64,000 nt of DNA from an uncultured Clostridia bacterium. Lineage in GTDB: Bacteria; Bacillota; Clostridia; Oscillospirales; Acutalibacteraceae. Shown in pieces: positions 1 to 8,361 of this stretch. The notes beneath the pieces were generated by a model. The model did not search any database, was not told where the DNA came from, and was given only the letters and a program-made list of their open reading frames with translations. The stretch spans positions 62,001 through 126,000 of the forward strand of contig CAMCHQ010000004.1 in NCBI GenBank assembly GCA_945874765.1, given 5' to 3'. Numbering within the stretch: the stretch's first letter is position 1; each line of letters begins with the position of its first letter. The position numbers and the translations under genes were made by a program.

Positions 1-543
1 CAGTCCCTCTAAAAGTGAAGACGTTACACCCTTTACACTGTCTGTCGGATGGTTTGGCTGAAGTCGGGAAGAAAAAGTGCCGTTTTTGCCGATTGTCGTG
101 TTGCAATGAGCTGTGATTTCAAGACGTGACGAAACATACATTAAATCTAAATTACTCATAATTTTGCAAACGGCTGCAATTACTTCACTGCTAAGCCCTT
201 TGCTAAGGTGCAAAAGCTCGCTTGATGTTCTCTTGCTGTCGAGTATGTATTCTCTTAAATCACCTATTGTAATTCCCTTTACGCTTTCGTAAATTTCTTT
301 GTCCAAATCGTCAAGTATAATCCTTGTAACACTGTCCTTATCATAATCGACAACGGGATTTTCCGTTATATCCCCAACAGTCAAATCCGCCAAAACAATT
401 TTTGCCGCAATTCTTTCAAGGTCGCTTTTTGCACCGACGCCTGCAAGGGTATCGCCGCTTTTTTTCTCATTTGCTTTGGCTAAAATCTCTTTTATGTTAT
501 CAAAGGAGTATATTTCTCCGTAGAGCATTGTTTTTAATTCCAT
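1..543 (-). CDS. eutB: Ethanolamine ammonia-lyase large subunit, 3' end cut by window edge
   Basis: Not in ORF track (open at edge). Minus-strand translation from ATG at 543: MELKTMLYGEIYSFDNIKEILAKANEKKSGDTLAGVGAKSDLERIAAKIVLADLTVGDI...NTTIGKNGTFSSRLQPNHPTDSV, matching the EutB N-terminal pattern; follows eutA. Confidence 0.9.
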   Translation of the reverse strand, partial: MELKTMLYGEIYSFDNIKEILAKANEKKSGDTLAGVGAKSDLERIAAKIVLADLTVGDITENPVVDYDKDSVTRIILDDLDKEIYESVKGITIGDLREYILDSKRTSSELLHLSKGLSSEVIAAVCKIMSNLDLMYVSSRLEITAHCNTTIGKNGTFSSRLQPNHPTDSVKGVTSSLLEGL

Positions 544-566
544 ATTTTATCCTTTTAATCTCTGTC

Positions 567-1934
567 TTAAACCGAAAAAACTAATTTCTTAATCGCAACC
601 GGCACTGCTTTACCGCCGCCGACGCTTTCGCCTATGTCAAGATAATCTCCGTCATCTGCACTTACGCAGTCAATTGCAAGCAGGGGATAGTCATTTGGCA
701 AAGCTTTTTTTAAACAAATACCTACCGCTTTTCCGATATCCTTGTCAATAAGTACGATTATCGGCTGATTGTGTTCAATTAAATCAATACACTGTTTTGC
801 AATGTTTTTGCTCAATTTCATCATTTCATCAAACGTTATACTGCTGTACCCGTCAAACGAAATTGCAACAGTTTTGCTCAAATCGAATTTACTGATTTTT
901 GACCTTAAATTATCGGTACAGTTTTCAATATCGTTACTGCTTTTTACGTTTATTTTTACGCAAGGTATGTTTCTTATGGGCAACTTGCAGCCGAAATGAG
1001 AAATCGTACTTCCCGATATTTCAAATGAGTAATTTCCTGCACCTATTACTGTTGCTCTGATTGAATTTTTTGCCTTTTCACAGTTGCAATTTTTGAAAAA
1101 GTTACTCTTTTCTATCTTTCTTGCAAGAAGAACGCCTAAATCATTAAATTCATAGTCGCTGTAATTGTTATCAATGCATTCGCCGACGCCGCCTGAAAAA
1201 ATATATCTGTCAGCTTTTGGCAGATTACTTATTTCTTCAAGTATTCTGACCCAAAGCGCATTAACTGTCTTTTCCCGCAATTCGCTTGTTAAAATGTCGC
1301 CTTTTTTGATTTTTAAATTGTTTTTTTCTAAAAGCGGTAAAATACTTTCGGATATATCGTCAATGACCGCTTTATTGTTTTCTTTTTTTACTTTTATCAA
1401 TCTGCCGCCAACATCTATACACGAAGCCGCCTTGACCTCACCGCTGTCAAAAACTGCAATATTTGTTGTTCCGCCGCCTATATCTATGCTGCAAACTCTC
1501 GAAAACTCGTTTTGCGATATGCTTTGTGCGCCGATACCTTTGCCTGCAAGTATGCTTTCGCTTTCTCCGCCGGCTTCTGCAACAATAAAATCTCCTGCAT
1601 ATTTCGATATTTCAAACAGTAAATTTTTCGCATTTCTTTTTCTTGCGCTTTCACCGGTTATGATTACCGCTCCGCTTTTTAATATTTTCGGCGAAATATC
1701 TGCCTTTTTGTATTCGCTGTCAATTATCTTTTTTACACCTTTTGCGCTGATTATCCCGTCATCTTCAAGCGGTGTAAAATAGATTTTTGACATATATATT
1801 ATTTCTTTTTTGTCTATTTCAACTTTCGGCGCACATCCAAAGCCCTCCTTAACGCTGACGGAAAGCTTGCTTACAATTAAATGCGTTGTGGTTGTGCCTA
1901 TGTCGATACCTGTTGAATATATTACTTCACTCAT
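567..1934 (-). CDS. eutA: Ethanolamine ammonia-lyase reactivating factor EutA
   Basis: MSEVIYSTGIDIGTTTTHLIVSKL, actin-like ATPase fold motifs (SIDIGGGTTNIAVF), directly upstream of eutB. ORF track start at 1943 is a TTG; ATG at 1934 preferred. Confidence 0.9.
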   Translation of the reverse strand: MSEVIYSTGIDIGTTTTHLIVSKLSVSVKEGFGCAPKVEIDKKEIIYMSKIYFTPLEDDGIISAKGVKKIIDSEYKKADISPKILKSGAVIITGESARKRNAKNLLFEISKYAGDFIVAEAGGESESILAGKGIGAQSISQNEFSRVCSIDIGGGTTNIAVFDSGEVKAASCIDVGGRLIKVKKENNKAVIDDISESILPLLEKNNLKIKKGDILTSELREKTVNALWVRILEEISNLPKADRYIFSGGVGECIDNNYSDYEFNDLGVLLARKIEKSNFFKNCNCEKAKNSIRATVIGAGNYSFEISGSTISHFGCKLPIRNIPCVKINVKSSNDIENCTDNLRSKISKFDLSKTVAISFDGYSSITFDEMMKLSKNIAKQCIDLIEHNQPIIVLIDKDIGKAVGICLKKALPNDYPLLAIDCVSADDGDYLDIGESVGGGKAVPVAIKKLVFSV

Positions 1935-1963
1935 ATTTTTCAAACCTTAAATTAAAATAAGAA

Positions 1964-1995
1964 AAGGCAAGGGGATTATTCAGCGCCCTTGCCTT
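1964..1995 (-). terminator. 10-bp perfect stem hairpin plus U-rich tract (AAGGCAAGGG-12nt-CCCTTGCCTT TTCTTATTTT)
   Basis: Inverted repeat read directly; lies downstream of gtrA-like gene and between a promoter and eutA. Confidence 0.75.
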
Positions 1996-2002
1996 AACTA
2001 CT

Positions 2003-2030
2003 ATTATACTTTATTTTACGAATTTGTCAA
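2003..2030 (-). promoter_or_regulatory. Sigma-A type promoter for eutA (TTGACA-16-TATAAT)
   Basis: Minus strand TTGACA (2030-2025), 16-nt spacer, TATAAT (2008-2003). Confidence 0.7.
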
Positions 2031-2032
2031 TC

Positions 2033-2542
2033 TTATTCGTTTTCGCTTTTTTCTTCAACTGCCGGTGCCTTTTTCTTTCTGTGAATAATAAAGCGGTTGC
2101 ACGGATATGTCCAAATCATAGGAACAGCCATACCCAAAAGCGTTGCCACGGTAGGCGCAAGCGCAACAGGAAGAAAACTGTTTGTAAAGCTTGAAAGCCA
2201 CGGACCGATAATACCTTTAGCCCAAATTGTGAATATAACCATAATTACATAAAGAATTGTAGATACAATCGGGTTGGCGTCGGCGTGGAATGTGATTTTT
2301 CTGTTGAGAACGAATGCAACCGCATATCCTACAAATGTAGAACAGTAATAGGCGATTTTTGTTTCTCTTGATTCGGGAGCGTCGGCACATTTGAATACAA
2401 GATATACCAAAATCAACTGCGTTGCAAGCTCGGGAATATTTGAAAGTGCGCCTGCACAGTTGAATTTAATGAATTTCCAAAACTCAGCGTGCTTTTCTGT
2501 CCAGCGCACGAATGCATTGTCTTTTTTCTTCTTTTCAGCCAT
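2033..2542 (-). CDS. GtrA-like membrane protein
   Basis: FIKFNCAGALSNIPELATQLILVYLVF, four hydrophobic segments typical of GtrA family. Confidence 0.7.
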   Translation of the reverse strand: MAEKKKKDNAFVRWTEKHAEFWKFIKFNCAGALSNIPELATQLILVYLVFKCADAPESRETKIAYYCSTFVGYAVAFVLNRKITFHADANPIVSTILYVIMVIFTIWAKGIIGPWLSSFTNSFLPVALAPTVATLLGMAVPMIWTYPCNRFIIHRKKKAPAVEEKSENE

Positions 2543-2553
2543 ATTTTATCTCC

Positions 2554-3678
2554 TTATAAGAACTTAGCAAGTAAAACTATAATAACAACTATTGCCGCAA
2601 TAATCGCAACTGCCTTTGCAATCATAGGCTTTGCCATATCCATTGTTGTCGGCATAACCTTTGCAAGTGCGTCATAAACAGGCTTTTGAAGCTTGCCGTC
2701 ACAAAGCTGGCGGTATGTTCTTGTATATGTTTCATAATGCCTTGGGTCGTTTTCATTAAGTACGAAACATCTTACGCCACGTTCTTTACCGTTGCCGTAA
2801 ACATTGAAACCGCTTGATTGCGTAAAGCCGATATCCATACCCTCATATTTGCCGACATAACTGTTTTTATGGTCATGACCTACATATACGCCCAGTACAT
2901 CGCCTTTTTCTTTAAGCGCTTCAAATTCACCCGTATTTACATCGGGAATTGACGGCGGTTCAAGCAAGACGGAACCGGGAACGCATTTAGTTTCGTCAAT
3001 TTTATAATACTCGCCTTTATGTATTCTGAAAGCGGGAATTGCACCTTTTTCGTTTTTCTTAACTTGCTTTAATACATTGTAGTGCTCAAACATAGGAATA
3101 TGCTGAAATACAAGAGCGGGAACATAGTCGCCGTTCTTTTCTTTGAGAGCATCTCTAATCTTTTTGTACCAATCGATAATTTTTGTATCAAACGGTTCGT
3201 ATCCTCCGCCTTTTGCGTCAGTGCCCGTGTCAAATAAATAGATAGCAAATACGTCTTTGTTATCGTCTTTTGATGATTTAATGCTTAAATAGCAGGTTCC
3301 GCCGCCGTCGATACCGTTAGCCTGAACGCCTACACAACTCGGATATTTCTTGTAAATCTTTTCAAACTGGTCTTTGTTGCTTATTCCGACCTGCCTGTCA
3401 TGGTTGCCGAATGTTACTGCAAAAGGAATATTCCTTTTTGTTACCGGCTTTAAAAGTTTGTCGATTGTTTTTGAAACATTGTTTACAAGCTCGTTACCCA
3501 TACCTTTGTATGTTACGCCGTAGCCTTTGATTTGGTCGCCTGTATAAATAACAAGGTCGGGCTTTTCTTTTTCAACAGCCGCTTCAAGCAATTTTAACGT
3601 ATCGTTTGATACATTATATATCTCTTGAATATCGGTGATTTGCATAATTTTAAATTTACCGTCTTTGTTAAATTTCAT
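2554..3678 (-). CDS. Metallophosphoesterase with C-terminal TM segment
   Basis: FKIMQITDIQE, YTGDQI, FGNHDRQ, VFQHIPM, GHDHKN calcineurin-like motifs; C-terminal AVAIIAAIVVIIVLLAKFL. Confidence 0.85.
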   Translation of the reverse strand: MKFNKDGKFKIMQITDIQEIYNVSNDTLKLLEAAVEKEKPDLVIYTGDQIKGYGVTYKGMGNELVNNVSKTIDKLLKPVTKRNIPFAVTFGNHDRQVGISNKDQFEKIYKKYPSCVGVQANGIDGGGTCYLSIKSSKDDNKDVFAIYLFDTGTDAKGGGYEPFDTKIIDWYKKIRDALKEKNGDYVPALVFQHIPMFEHYNVLKQVKKNEKGAIPAFRIHKGEYYKIDETKCVPGSVLLEPPSIPDVNTGEFEALKEKGDVLGVYVGHDHKNSYVGKYEGMDIGFTQSSGFNVYGNGKERGVRCFVLNENDPRHYETYTRTYRQLCDGKLQKPVYDALAKVMPTTMDMAKPMIAKAVAIIAAIVVIIVLLAKFL

Positions 3679-3721
3679 AATGATACCTACCGTTATTTAA
3701 ATAATGCCTAAATAGTATTAA

Positions 3722-3754
3722 AGGGCAAAACTGCCTTTTAGACACCTTTGCCCT
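3722..3754 (-). other. Hairpin AGGGCAAA-17nt-TTTGCCCT at predicted 5' end of the metallophosphoesterase transcript
   Basis: Inverted repeat read directly; followed by TTTAATACTATTT. Confidence 0.65.
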
Positions 3755-3760
3755 ATAATC

Positions 3761-3789
3761 ATAATATATTATTTTTAGTTGATAGTCAA
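3761..3789 (-). promoter_or_regulatory. Promoter TTGACT-17-TATTAT for metallophosphoesterase
   Basis: Minus strand hexamers at 3789-3784 and 3766-3761, 17-nt spacing. Confidence 0.6.
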
Positions 3790-3818
3790 GAATAAGTTAA
3801 ATTTAAGTTAAATATTAA

Positions 3819-4424
3819 TTAACCATTTGCCTTGATATATTCGCTTATCAGCTCAACGGTGCCGTCAATGCCGAGTTTTGCAACGTTGATTGCCAAATCA
3901 TAAGTAGTGGCTTCGCCCCATTTTTCCTCACTGTAGAAATTATGGAATTTAGCTCTTTTCTTATCCATTGCTTTCATTTCTTTCGGAGCATTCTTAGGCT
4001 CAACTCCGTATTCCTCAACAACTCTCTTTTGCCTGAAATCGTCGCTTGCGTGGAGGAATATTGTAAGAAGCGCTTCATCGTCTTTAAGTATGTAGTCTGC
4101 GCATCTGCCGACAATGATACAGCTTCCTTCCTCAGCCACCTTTCTTATTGTATCAAACTGATACTGGAACACTTGGTCCTCAAGCGCCAAACCGTTTGAA
4201 GCAATGTTTGAAAAACCGTCGGTCGAAACGTTATAAAGAAAACTTCTTGTCGGTCTTTCATCATAGAAAGTAAAAATGTGCTCGTCAAAGCCGCTGTCCT
4301 TTGCCGCTCTTTTAATGATTTCCTTATCATAATAAGGAATACCGAGTTTTTCGGACAATTTTGTTGCTATTTCATGAGCACCGCAGCCATATTGTCTGCC
4401 GATTGAAATAATGTGTTTTTTCAT
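3819..4424 (-). CDS. Cytidylate kinase-like family protein
   Basis: HIISIGRQYGCGAHEIATKLSEKLGIPYYDKEII; typical of Cytidylate_kin2 family. Confidence 0.85.
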   Translation of the reverse strand: MKKHIISIGRQYGCGAHEIATKLSEKLGIPYYDKEIIKRAAKDSGFDEHIFTFYDERPTRSFLYNVSTDGFSNIASNGLALEDQVFQYQFDTIRKVAEEGSCIIVGRCADYILKDDEALLTIFLHASDDFRQKRVVEEYGVEPKNAPKEMKAMDKKRAKFHNFYSEEKWGEATTYDLAINVAKLGIDGTVELISEYIKANG

Positions 4425-4469
4425 AATTTTATCACCCTTAATAAAGAAAAATATATTTTTTTCAACTTT

Positions 4470-4521
4470 ATTATACTACTTTTTTATTTCACTTGCAATT
4501 TTTATTTAGATAAAGTACAAT
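4470..4521. promoter_or_regulatory. Divergent promoters sharing one palindromic TTGCAA -35 box
   Basis: TTGCAA at 4493-4498; plus -10 TACAAT 4516-4521 (17-nt spacer); minus -10 TATAAT 4475-4470 (17-nt spacer). Confidence 0.7.
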
Positions 4522-4528
4522 ATTTTTT

Positions 4529-6610
4529 ATGAAAAATAAGTTATATTATACTAAAAAAGCAAAATATTTTGAGCAGTCTTTACCTGTGGGTAACGGACGC
4601 ATGGGCGCTCTCGTATTCGGCAATCTTAAAAAGGAGAGGATTGCAATTAATGAGGACAGCCTTTGGTCAGGTTATCCTAAAGATAATAACAAAAAGGACG
4701 CTTATAAATATCTTGACTCGGCAAGAAAAGCCGTTTTTGATAAGGATTACAGAAAAGCAGAGGATATTATCAATAAAAATATGCACGGCGTTTGGAGCGA
4801 TGCGTATTTGCCTTTTGGCGATATTTTGATTAATTATTCTAAAAAGTATTCAAAGGATTATTCACGTACTCTTGACTTGCAGACAGGTGTTGCAACGGTT
4901 GAGGCAGACGGTTTGTGCGAAACAGTTTTTGTTTCATATCCTGCTCAGCTTTTGGTTATTAATATCAAGAGTGAAAGCGGTGTATCGTTTTGTGTTAATT
5001 TTGACTGTCAGCTTCACCATAAGGTTGAAACTCTTGAGGACAGCCTTGTTTTGACAGGCAAAGCACCTGAAATTTGTCAGCCTCCTTATTATAATAAGGG
5101 TGAGAGTATAGTTTACGGCGATAAGGGTATGGATTTCTGCGGCGTTATCAAGGTTTTGGGTAATGCTAAATTTACCGACTCTTCAATCGTTGTGGAAAAT
5201 CAAAGGAATGTAACGCTTCTTGTTTCTATGGCTACTTCTTTTGTCGATTTTAAATCTATGCCTACTGCCGACGCAAAGCAAAGAGCATTTGATTACTTTA
5301 AAAATACTAAAAATTATAACGATTTGCTTTCAGAGCATAAGACTGATTTTTCATCTCTTTTCAACAGGGTTGAATTTACGCTTGAAGGCGGATATGACGA
5401 ACTTCCTACCGATAAGCGTATTAAGAATATGAATAAAAAAGGCAACGATTATTCACTTGTTGCGCTTCTTTTCCAATACGGTAGGTATTTAACTATTTCT
5501 TCTTCAAGAAAGGGCAGTAACGCAAGCACACTTCAAGGCATTTGGAATACTCATTTGCGTGCTCCTTGGTCATCGGGATACACTGTTAATATCAATACCG
5601 AAATGAACTATTGGTGTACCGATATCGCCAACCTTTCCGATTGCTTTGAACCGCTTACTCAGCTTGTTGAAAAACTTGCTTATAACGGTGAAAAAACCGC
5701 TAAGGCTTACTACGGCTGTAAAGGCTTTTGTGCTCACCACAATACCGATATTTGGGGTATGACCTTCCCGGCAGGCGACCCGGAGGGCTTAGAGGAAACT
5801 ACTCAATATGCACCTTGGGCAATGAGCGGCGTATGGTTTTTAAATCAGCTTTATGACCATTATCTTTATATTAATGACGAAGAATATAAAAACAGAATTT
5901 TACCTATGTTTGAAAGCTGTCTTTCATTTTTCAAAGACTTCCTTGTTGAACATAACGGCGAGCTTGTAACCTGCCCGTCCATAAGCCCTGAAAATAAGTT
6001 TAAGGACGCAGGTACTACGGCAACCATTACCTATATGCCATCAATGGATAGGGAACTTCTTTATGAGTTTTTTGCAAATTGTAAGGAACTCGGTCTTGAT
6101 ACGCCTGAAATCAAACAGGTTAAGCCTGCTTGCGACGGCAGAATCCCCGAATATGCAGAGGAATTTGGCGAAACTGAAGTGGAGCATAGGCATGTAAGCC
6201 ACCTTTATTGTATCTATCCTGCAAGACTTCCTGCAAGTGACGAACTTAAAAAGGCAGCTGAAAAATCACTTTTGAAGCGTGGCTTCGGCGGAACCGGCTG
6301 GTCACTCGGTTGGAAAGTTTGTCTTTGGGCACGTCTTTGTAACGGCGAAAACGCTTACAGGCTTATTAAACAGCAACTTACATATATCAACCCGTCATCT
6401 AAATTTCATAAGGGCGGCGGCTCTTATCCTAATCTTTTTGACGCTCACCCACCGTTCCAAATCGACGGTAACTTCGGCGTTTGTGCCGGTATTGCCGAAA
6501 TGCTTAAAAACGAAGCGCTTCCTAAGGAATGGTCAGGCTCAATTAAGGGCATTAAACTTCACGGCGGCAAGGAATTATCTTATTCGTTTAAAAACGGTAA
6601 GAGAATATAA
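4529..6610 (+). CDS. Glycoside hydrolase family 95-like (alpha-L-fucosidase type)
   Basis: [22 protein letters not shown]...INEDSLWSG...LQGIWN...[16 protein letters not shown]...FQIDGNFG motifs of GH95; no signal peptide; short C-terminus. Confidence 0.88.
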   Translation: MKNKLYYTKKAKYFEQSLPVGNGRMGALVFGNLKKERIAINEDSLWSGYPKDNNKKDAYKYLDSARKAVFDKDYRKAEDIINKNMHGVWSDAYLPFGDILINYSKKYSKDYSRTLDLQTGVATVEADGLCETVFVSYPAQLLVINIKSESGVSFCVNFDCQLHHKVETLEDSLVLTGKAPEICQPPYYNKGESIVYGDKGMDFCGVIKVLGNAKFTDSSIVVENQRNVTLLVSMATSFVDFKSMPTADAKQRAFDYFKNTKNYNDLLSEHKTDFSSLFNRVEFTLEGGYDELPTDKRIKNMNKKGNDYSLVALLFQYGRYLTISSSRKGSNASTLQGIWNTHLRAPWSSGYTVNINTEMNYWCTDIANLSDCFEPLTQLVEKLAYNGEKTAKAYYGCKGFCAHHNTDIWGMTFPAGDPEGLEETTQYAPWAMSGVWFLNQLYDHYLYINDEEYKNRILPMFESCLSFFKDFLVEHNGELVTCPSISPENKFKDAGTTATITYMPSMDRELLYEFFANCKELGLDTPEIKQVKPACDGRIPEYAEEFGETEVEHRHVSHLYCIYPARLPASDELKKAAEKSLLKRGFGGTGWSLGWKVCLWARLCNGENAYRLIKQQLTYINPSSKFHKGGGSYPNLFDAHPPFQIDGNFGVCAGIAEMLKNEALPKEWSGSIKGIKLHGGKELSYSFKNGKRI

Positions 6611-6638
6611 ATGCCGTAAGGGCAACTATTGGTCGCCT
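6611..6638 (+). repeat. Dispersed imperfect palindromic repeat (copy 1)
   Basis: ATGCCGTAAGGGCAACTATTGGTCGCCT; related to reverse complement of 8241-8269. Confidence 0.6.
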
Positions 6639-6667
6639 CAATATCAATAAAAATATTTACAAAATTT

Positions 6668-6697
6668 AAAGAGATTGTCAGCGTGGCAATCTCTTTT
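6668..6697. terminator. Terminator hairpin AAAGAGATTG..CAATCTCTTTTT
   Basis: Inverted repeat with T-tract, between convergent genes. Confidence 0.7.
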
Positions 6698-7106
6698 TCT
6701 TTAACAGTTTTATTATAATTGTTGCAATTACTGCGCCGAGTGATATTCCGAGCCCCGTCAGTATTGTCGATTTTGCGTAGTATAAAAATTTTTCATTATT
6801 TGACGTTATTGCATAAAGCATTGCGTAGTAAATTGAACTACCGGGCAGCAGGGGAATGGTTGACGGCATTAATATAACTGTTGACGGCAGTTTTTTTACT
6901 CTTGATATTAATTCGCAAAAGAATACAAGGCAAATCATTGCAACGCAGCAGGCAATCAGCTCACCGTAGTAATTACTAAGTGCTCTTTCTATGCTTGCCG
7001 TAATCAGTGAGCCGATAAACACAAGATAAATACAGTTTTTCGGTACTTTCATTCCTATTGCGAAAAACGTTGAGCCTACAGTGCAAAAAATAATCTCTTT
7101 AATCAT
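6678..7106 (-). CDS. Threonine/serine exporter ThrE-type, C-terminal half (DUF3815-like)
   Basis: Small 4-TM protein next to the N-terminal half; IPLLPGSSIYYAMLYAI motif. Confidence 0.8.
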   Translation of the reverse strand: MIKEIIFCTVGSTFFAIGMKVPKNCIYLVFIGSLITASIERALSNYYGELIACCVAMICLVFFCELISRVKKLPSTVILMPSTIPLLPGSSIYYAMLYAITSNNEKFLYYAKSTILTGLGISLGAVIATIIIKLLKKKRLPR

Positions 7107-7798
7107 ATTTTATCAAATAGCCACAATGCTCCGGCTACCGCAAAAGCTATTGACAGTGCCGACATCACAGCACCGAACAGTTCACTCATTCCTGCAAGTA
7201 AGTCTGAATTCATCATATCTCTGATTGCGTTTACAACCGTCAGCCCCGGCACAAGAAGCATTATTGTGCCTATAATTATTTTATCCTGATGAACGCTTAT
7301 TCCCAATATGCTCGGAATAAATGAAAGCACCGTCGCAATAAAAGCACTCACAAGATTTTTAGAAAATATATTAAATTCGATTTTATTGAATTTGGCAACG
7401 CTTATCACAATTGAAATAAGACCTGCAAATAATGCGTCTGTCAAATTACCGCCGAAGAAAAGCGAAAACGAAGCCGTTGCGAAAAAGTTGCTTATGTGCT
7501 CAATGATAGGCTTGTCATATTCAACGAAATTTTTTATAGCCGTGCTCTCGTTTGCAAGCGCACGTGATACGCTGTTGATTCTTGCAAGCTCACTTAAATT
7601 AACATTATCTTTATATATTCTTCTGACTTGCGTATCTTTACCTTTTTGCGCAACTATAAGGCTCGTCGTTGCAAATACATTGCATTTGTAATCGTTAATT
7701 CGCCTTATTGTTTCTTCCGCTCTGCTCACTTCTCCGCCGCATTCAATCGTTTGCACCGCCAAATCAACGGACAACTTGAACTTGTCCTCATTTTCCAT
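7103..7798 (-). CDS. Threonine/serine exporter ThrE-type, N-terminal half (DUF1212-like)
   Basis: LAVQTIECGGEVSRAEETIRRI...FFGGNLTDALFAGLI...LLVPGLTVVNAIRDM; start at MENED preferred over the 7888 ORF start. Confidence 0.85.
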   Translation of the reverse strand: MENEDKFKLSVDLAVQTIECGGEVSRAEETIRRINDYKCNVFATTSLIVAQKGKDTQVRRIYKDNVNLSELARINSVSRALANESTAIKNFVEYDKPIIEHISNFFATASFSLFFGGNLTDALFAGLISIVISVAKFNKIEFNIFSKNLVSAFIATVLSFIPSILGISVHQDKIIIGTIMLLVPGLTVVNAIRDMMNSDLLAGMSELFGAVMSALSIAFAVAGALWLFDKI

Positions 7799-7913
7799 TC
7801 TACCACCGTTAATATTTTTGTAAGAAATTTGAAAAATATGCAAATAACCGTTTGATTTTTTAGACTGAAAATAACCTCCCATACACAAGTATTTTGCTTA
7901 TGTATGGGATTTG

Positions 7914-8039
7914 TTATTTTAATTTGTTATTTAATATTTCAAAAAGTTCTTTTCCGTTTTCGGCGCTGATATAAAACAAGGTGTCATACGGCTGAGCTTT
8001 AATTGTTAAAACTATATAAGGGTAATTATAAATGCCGAT
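7914..8039 (-). pseudogene. Short C-terminal coding remnant
   Basis: In-frame minus translation KIGIYNYPYIVLTIKAQPYDTLFYISAENGKELFEILNNKLK* with an upstream in-frame stop and no start. Confidence 0.35.
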
Positions 8040-8080
8040 TTTTTAGCAGCTTTGTTATATTTAAAATACACATTTTTCTC

Positions 8081-8111
8081 CTGCATATTTTTGGTGCGAG
8101 GACGGGACTTG
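8081..8111 (-). repeat. Duplicate of the 3' end of tRNA-Leu plus flank
   Basis: ctgcatatttttggtgcgaggacgggacttg versus ctgcttattttggtgcgagagacgggacttg at 8352-8383. Confidence 0.75.
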
Positions 8112-8119
8112 CGTCGAAA

Positions 8120-8280
8120 GAAATTCCGTGTTTGAATAAATTTCTACGAAATTTATAATAAACACTCCATTCCTTTCTCCTCTTCCCCAAAAAGCTTACG
8201 CTTTTCGGGGACCCCCGATTGAAATTCCGTGTTTGAGAATCGGGCAACCATTGGTCACCCCTACGGCATTCCTTTCTCCT
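8120..8280. repeat. Two imperfect units bounded by GAAATTCCGTGTTTGA and CATTCCTTTCTCCT
   Basis: GAAATTCCGTGTTTGA at 8120 and 8221; CATTCCTTTCTCCT at 8168 and 8267. Confidence 0.75.
8241..8269 (-). repeat. Dispersed imperfect palindromic repeat (copy 2)
   Basis: Minus strand ATGCCGTAGGGGTGACCAATGGTTGCCCG. Confidence 0.6.
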
Positions 8281-8361
8281 ATTCCCACGAAAAGAAGAGT
8301 TAAAGAACACCCATATTTCACATATAAAAATAAGCAGCAACCAAATGGTTACTGCTTATTT

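Noticed and set aside
1165-1782. 205-aa plus-strand ORF opposite eutA
   Set aside because: Low-complexity Ser/Leu/Phe-rich shadow frame of a well-supported gene; no RBS or recognisable domain.
8026-8340. 104-aa minus ORF in the tRNA-Leu scar
   Set aside because: Crosses the repeats, the palindrome and the tRNA remnant; composition is not protein-like.
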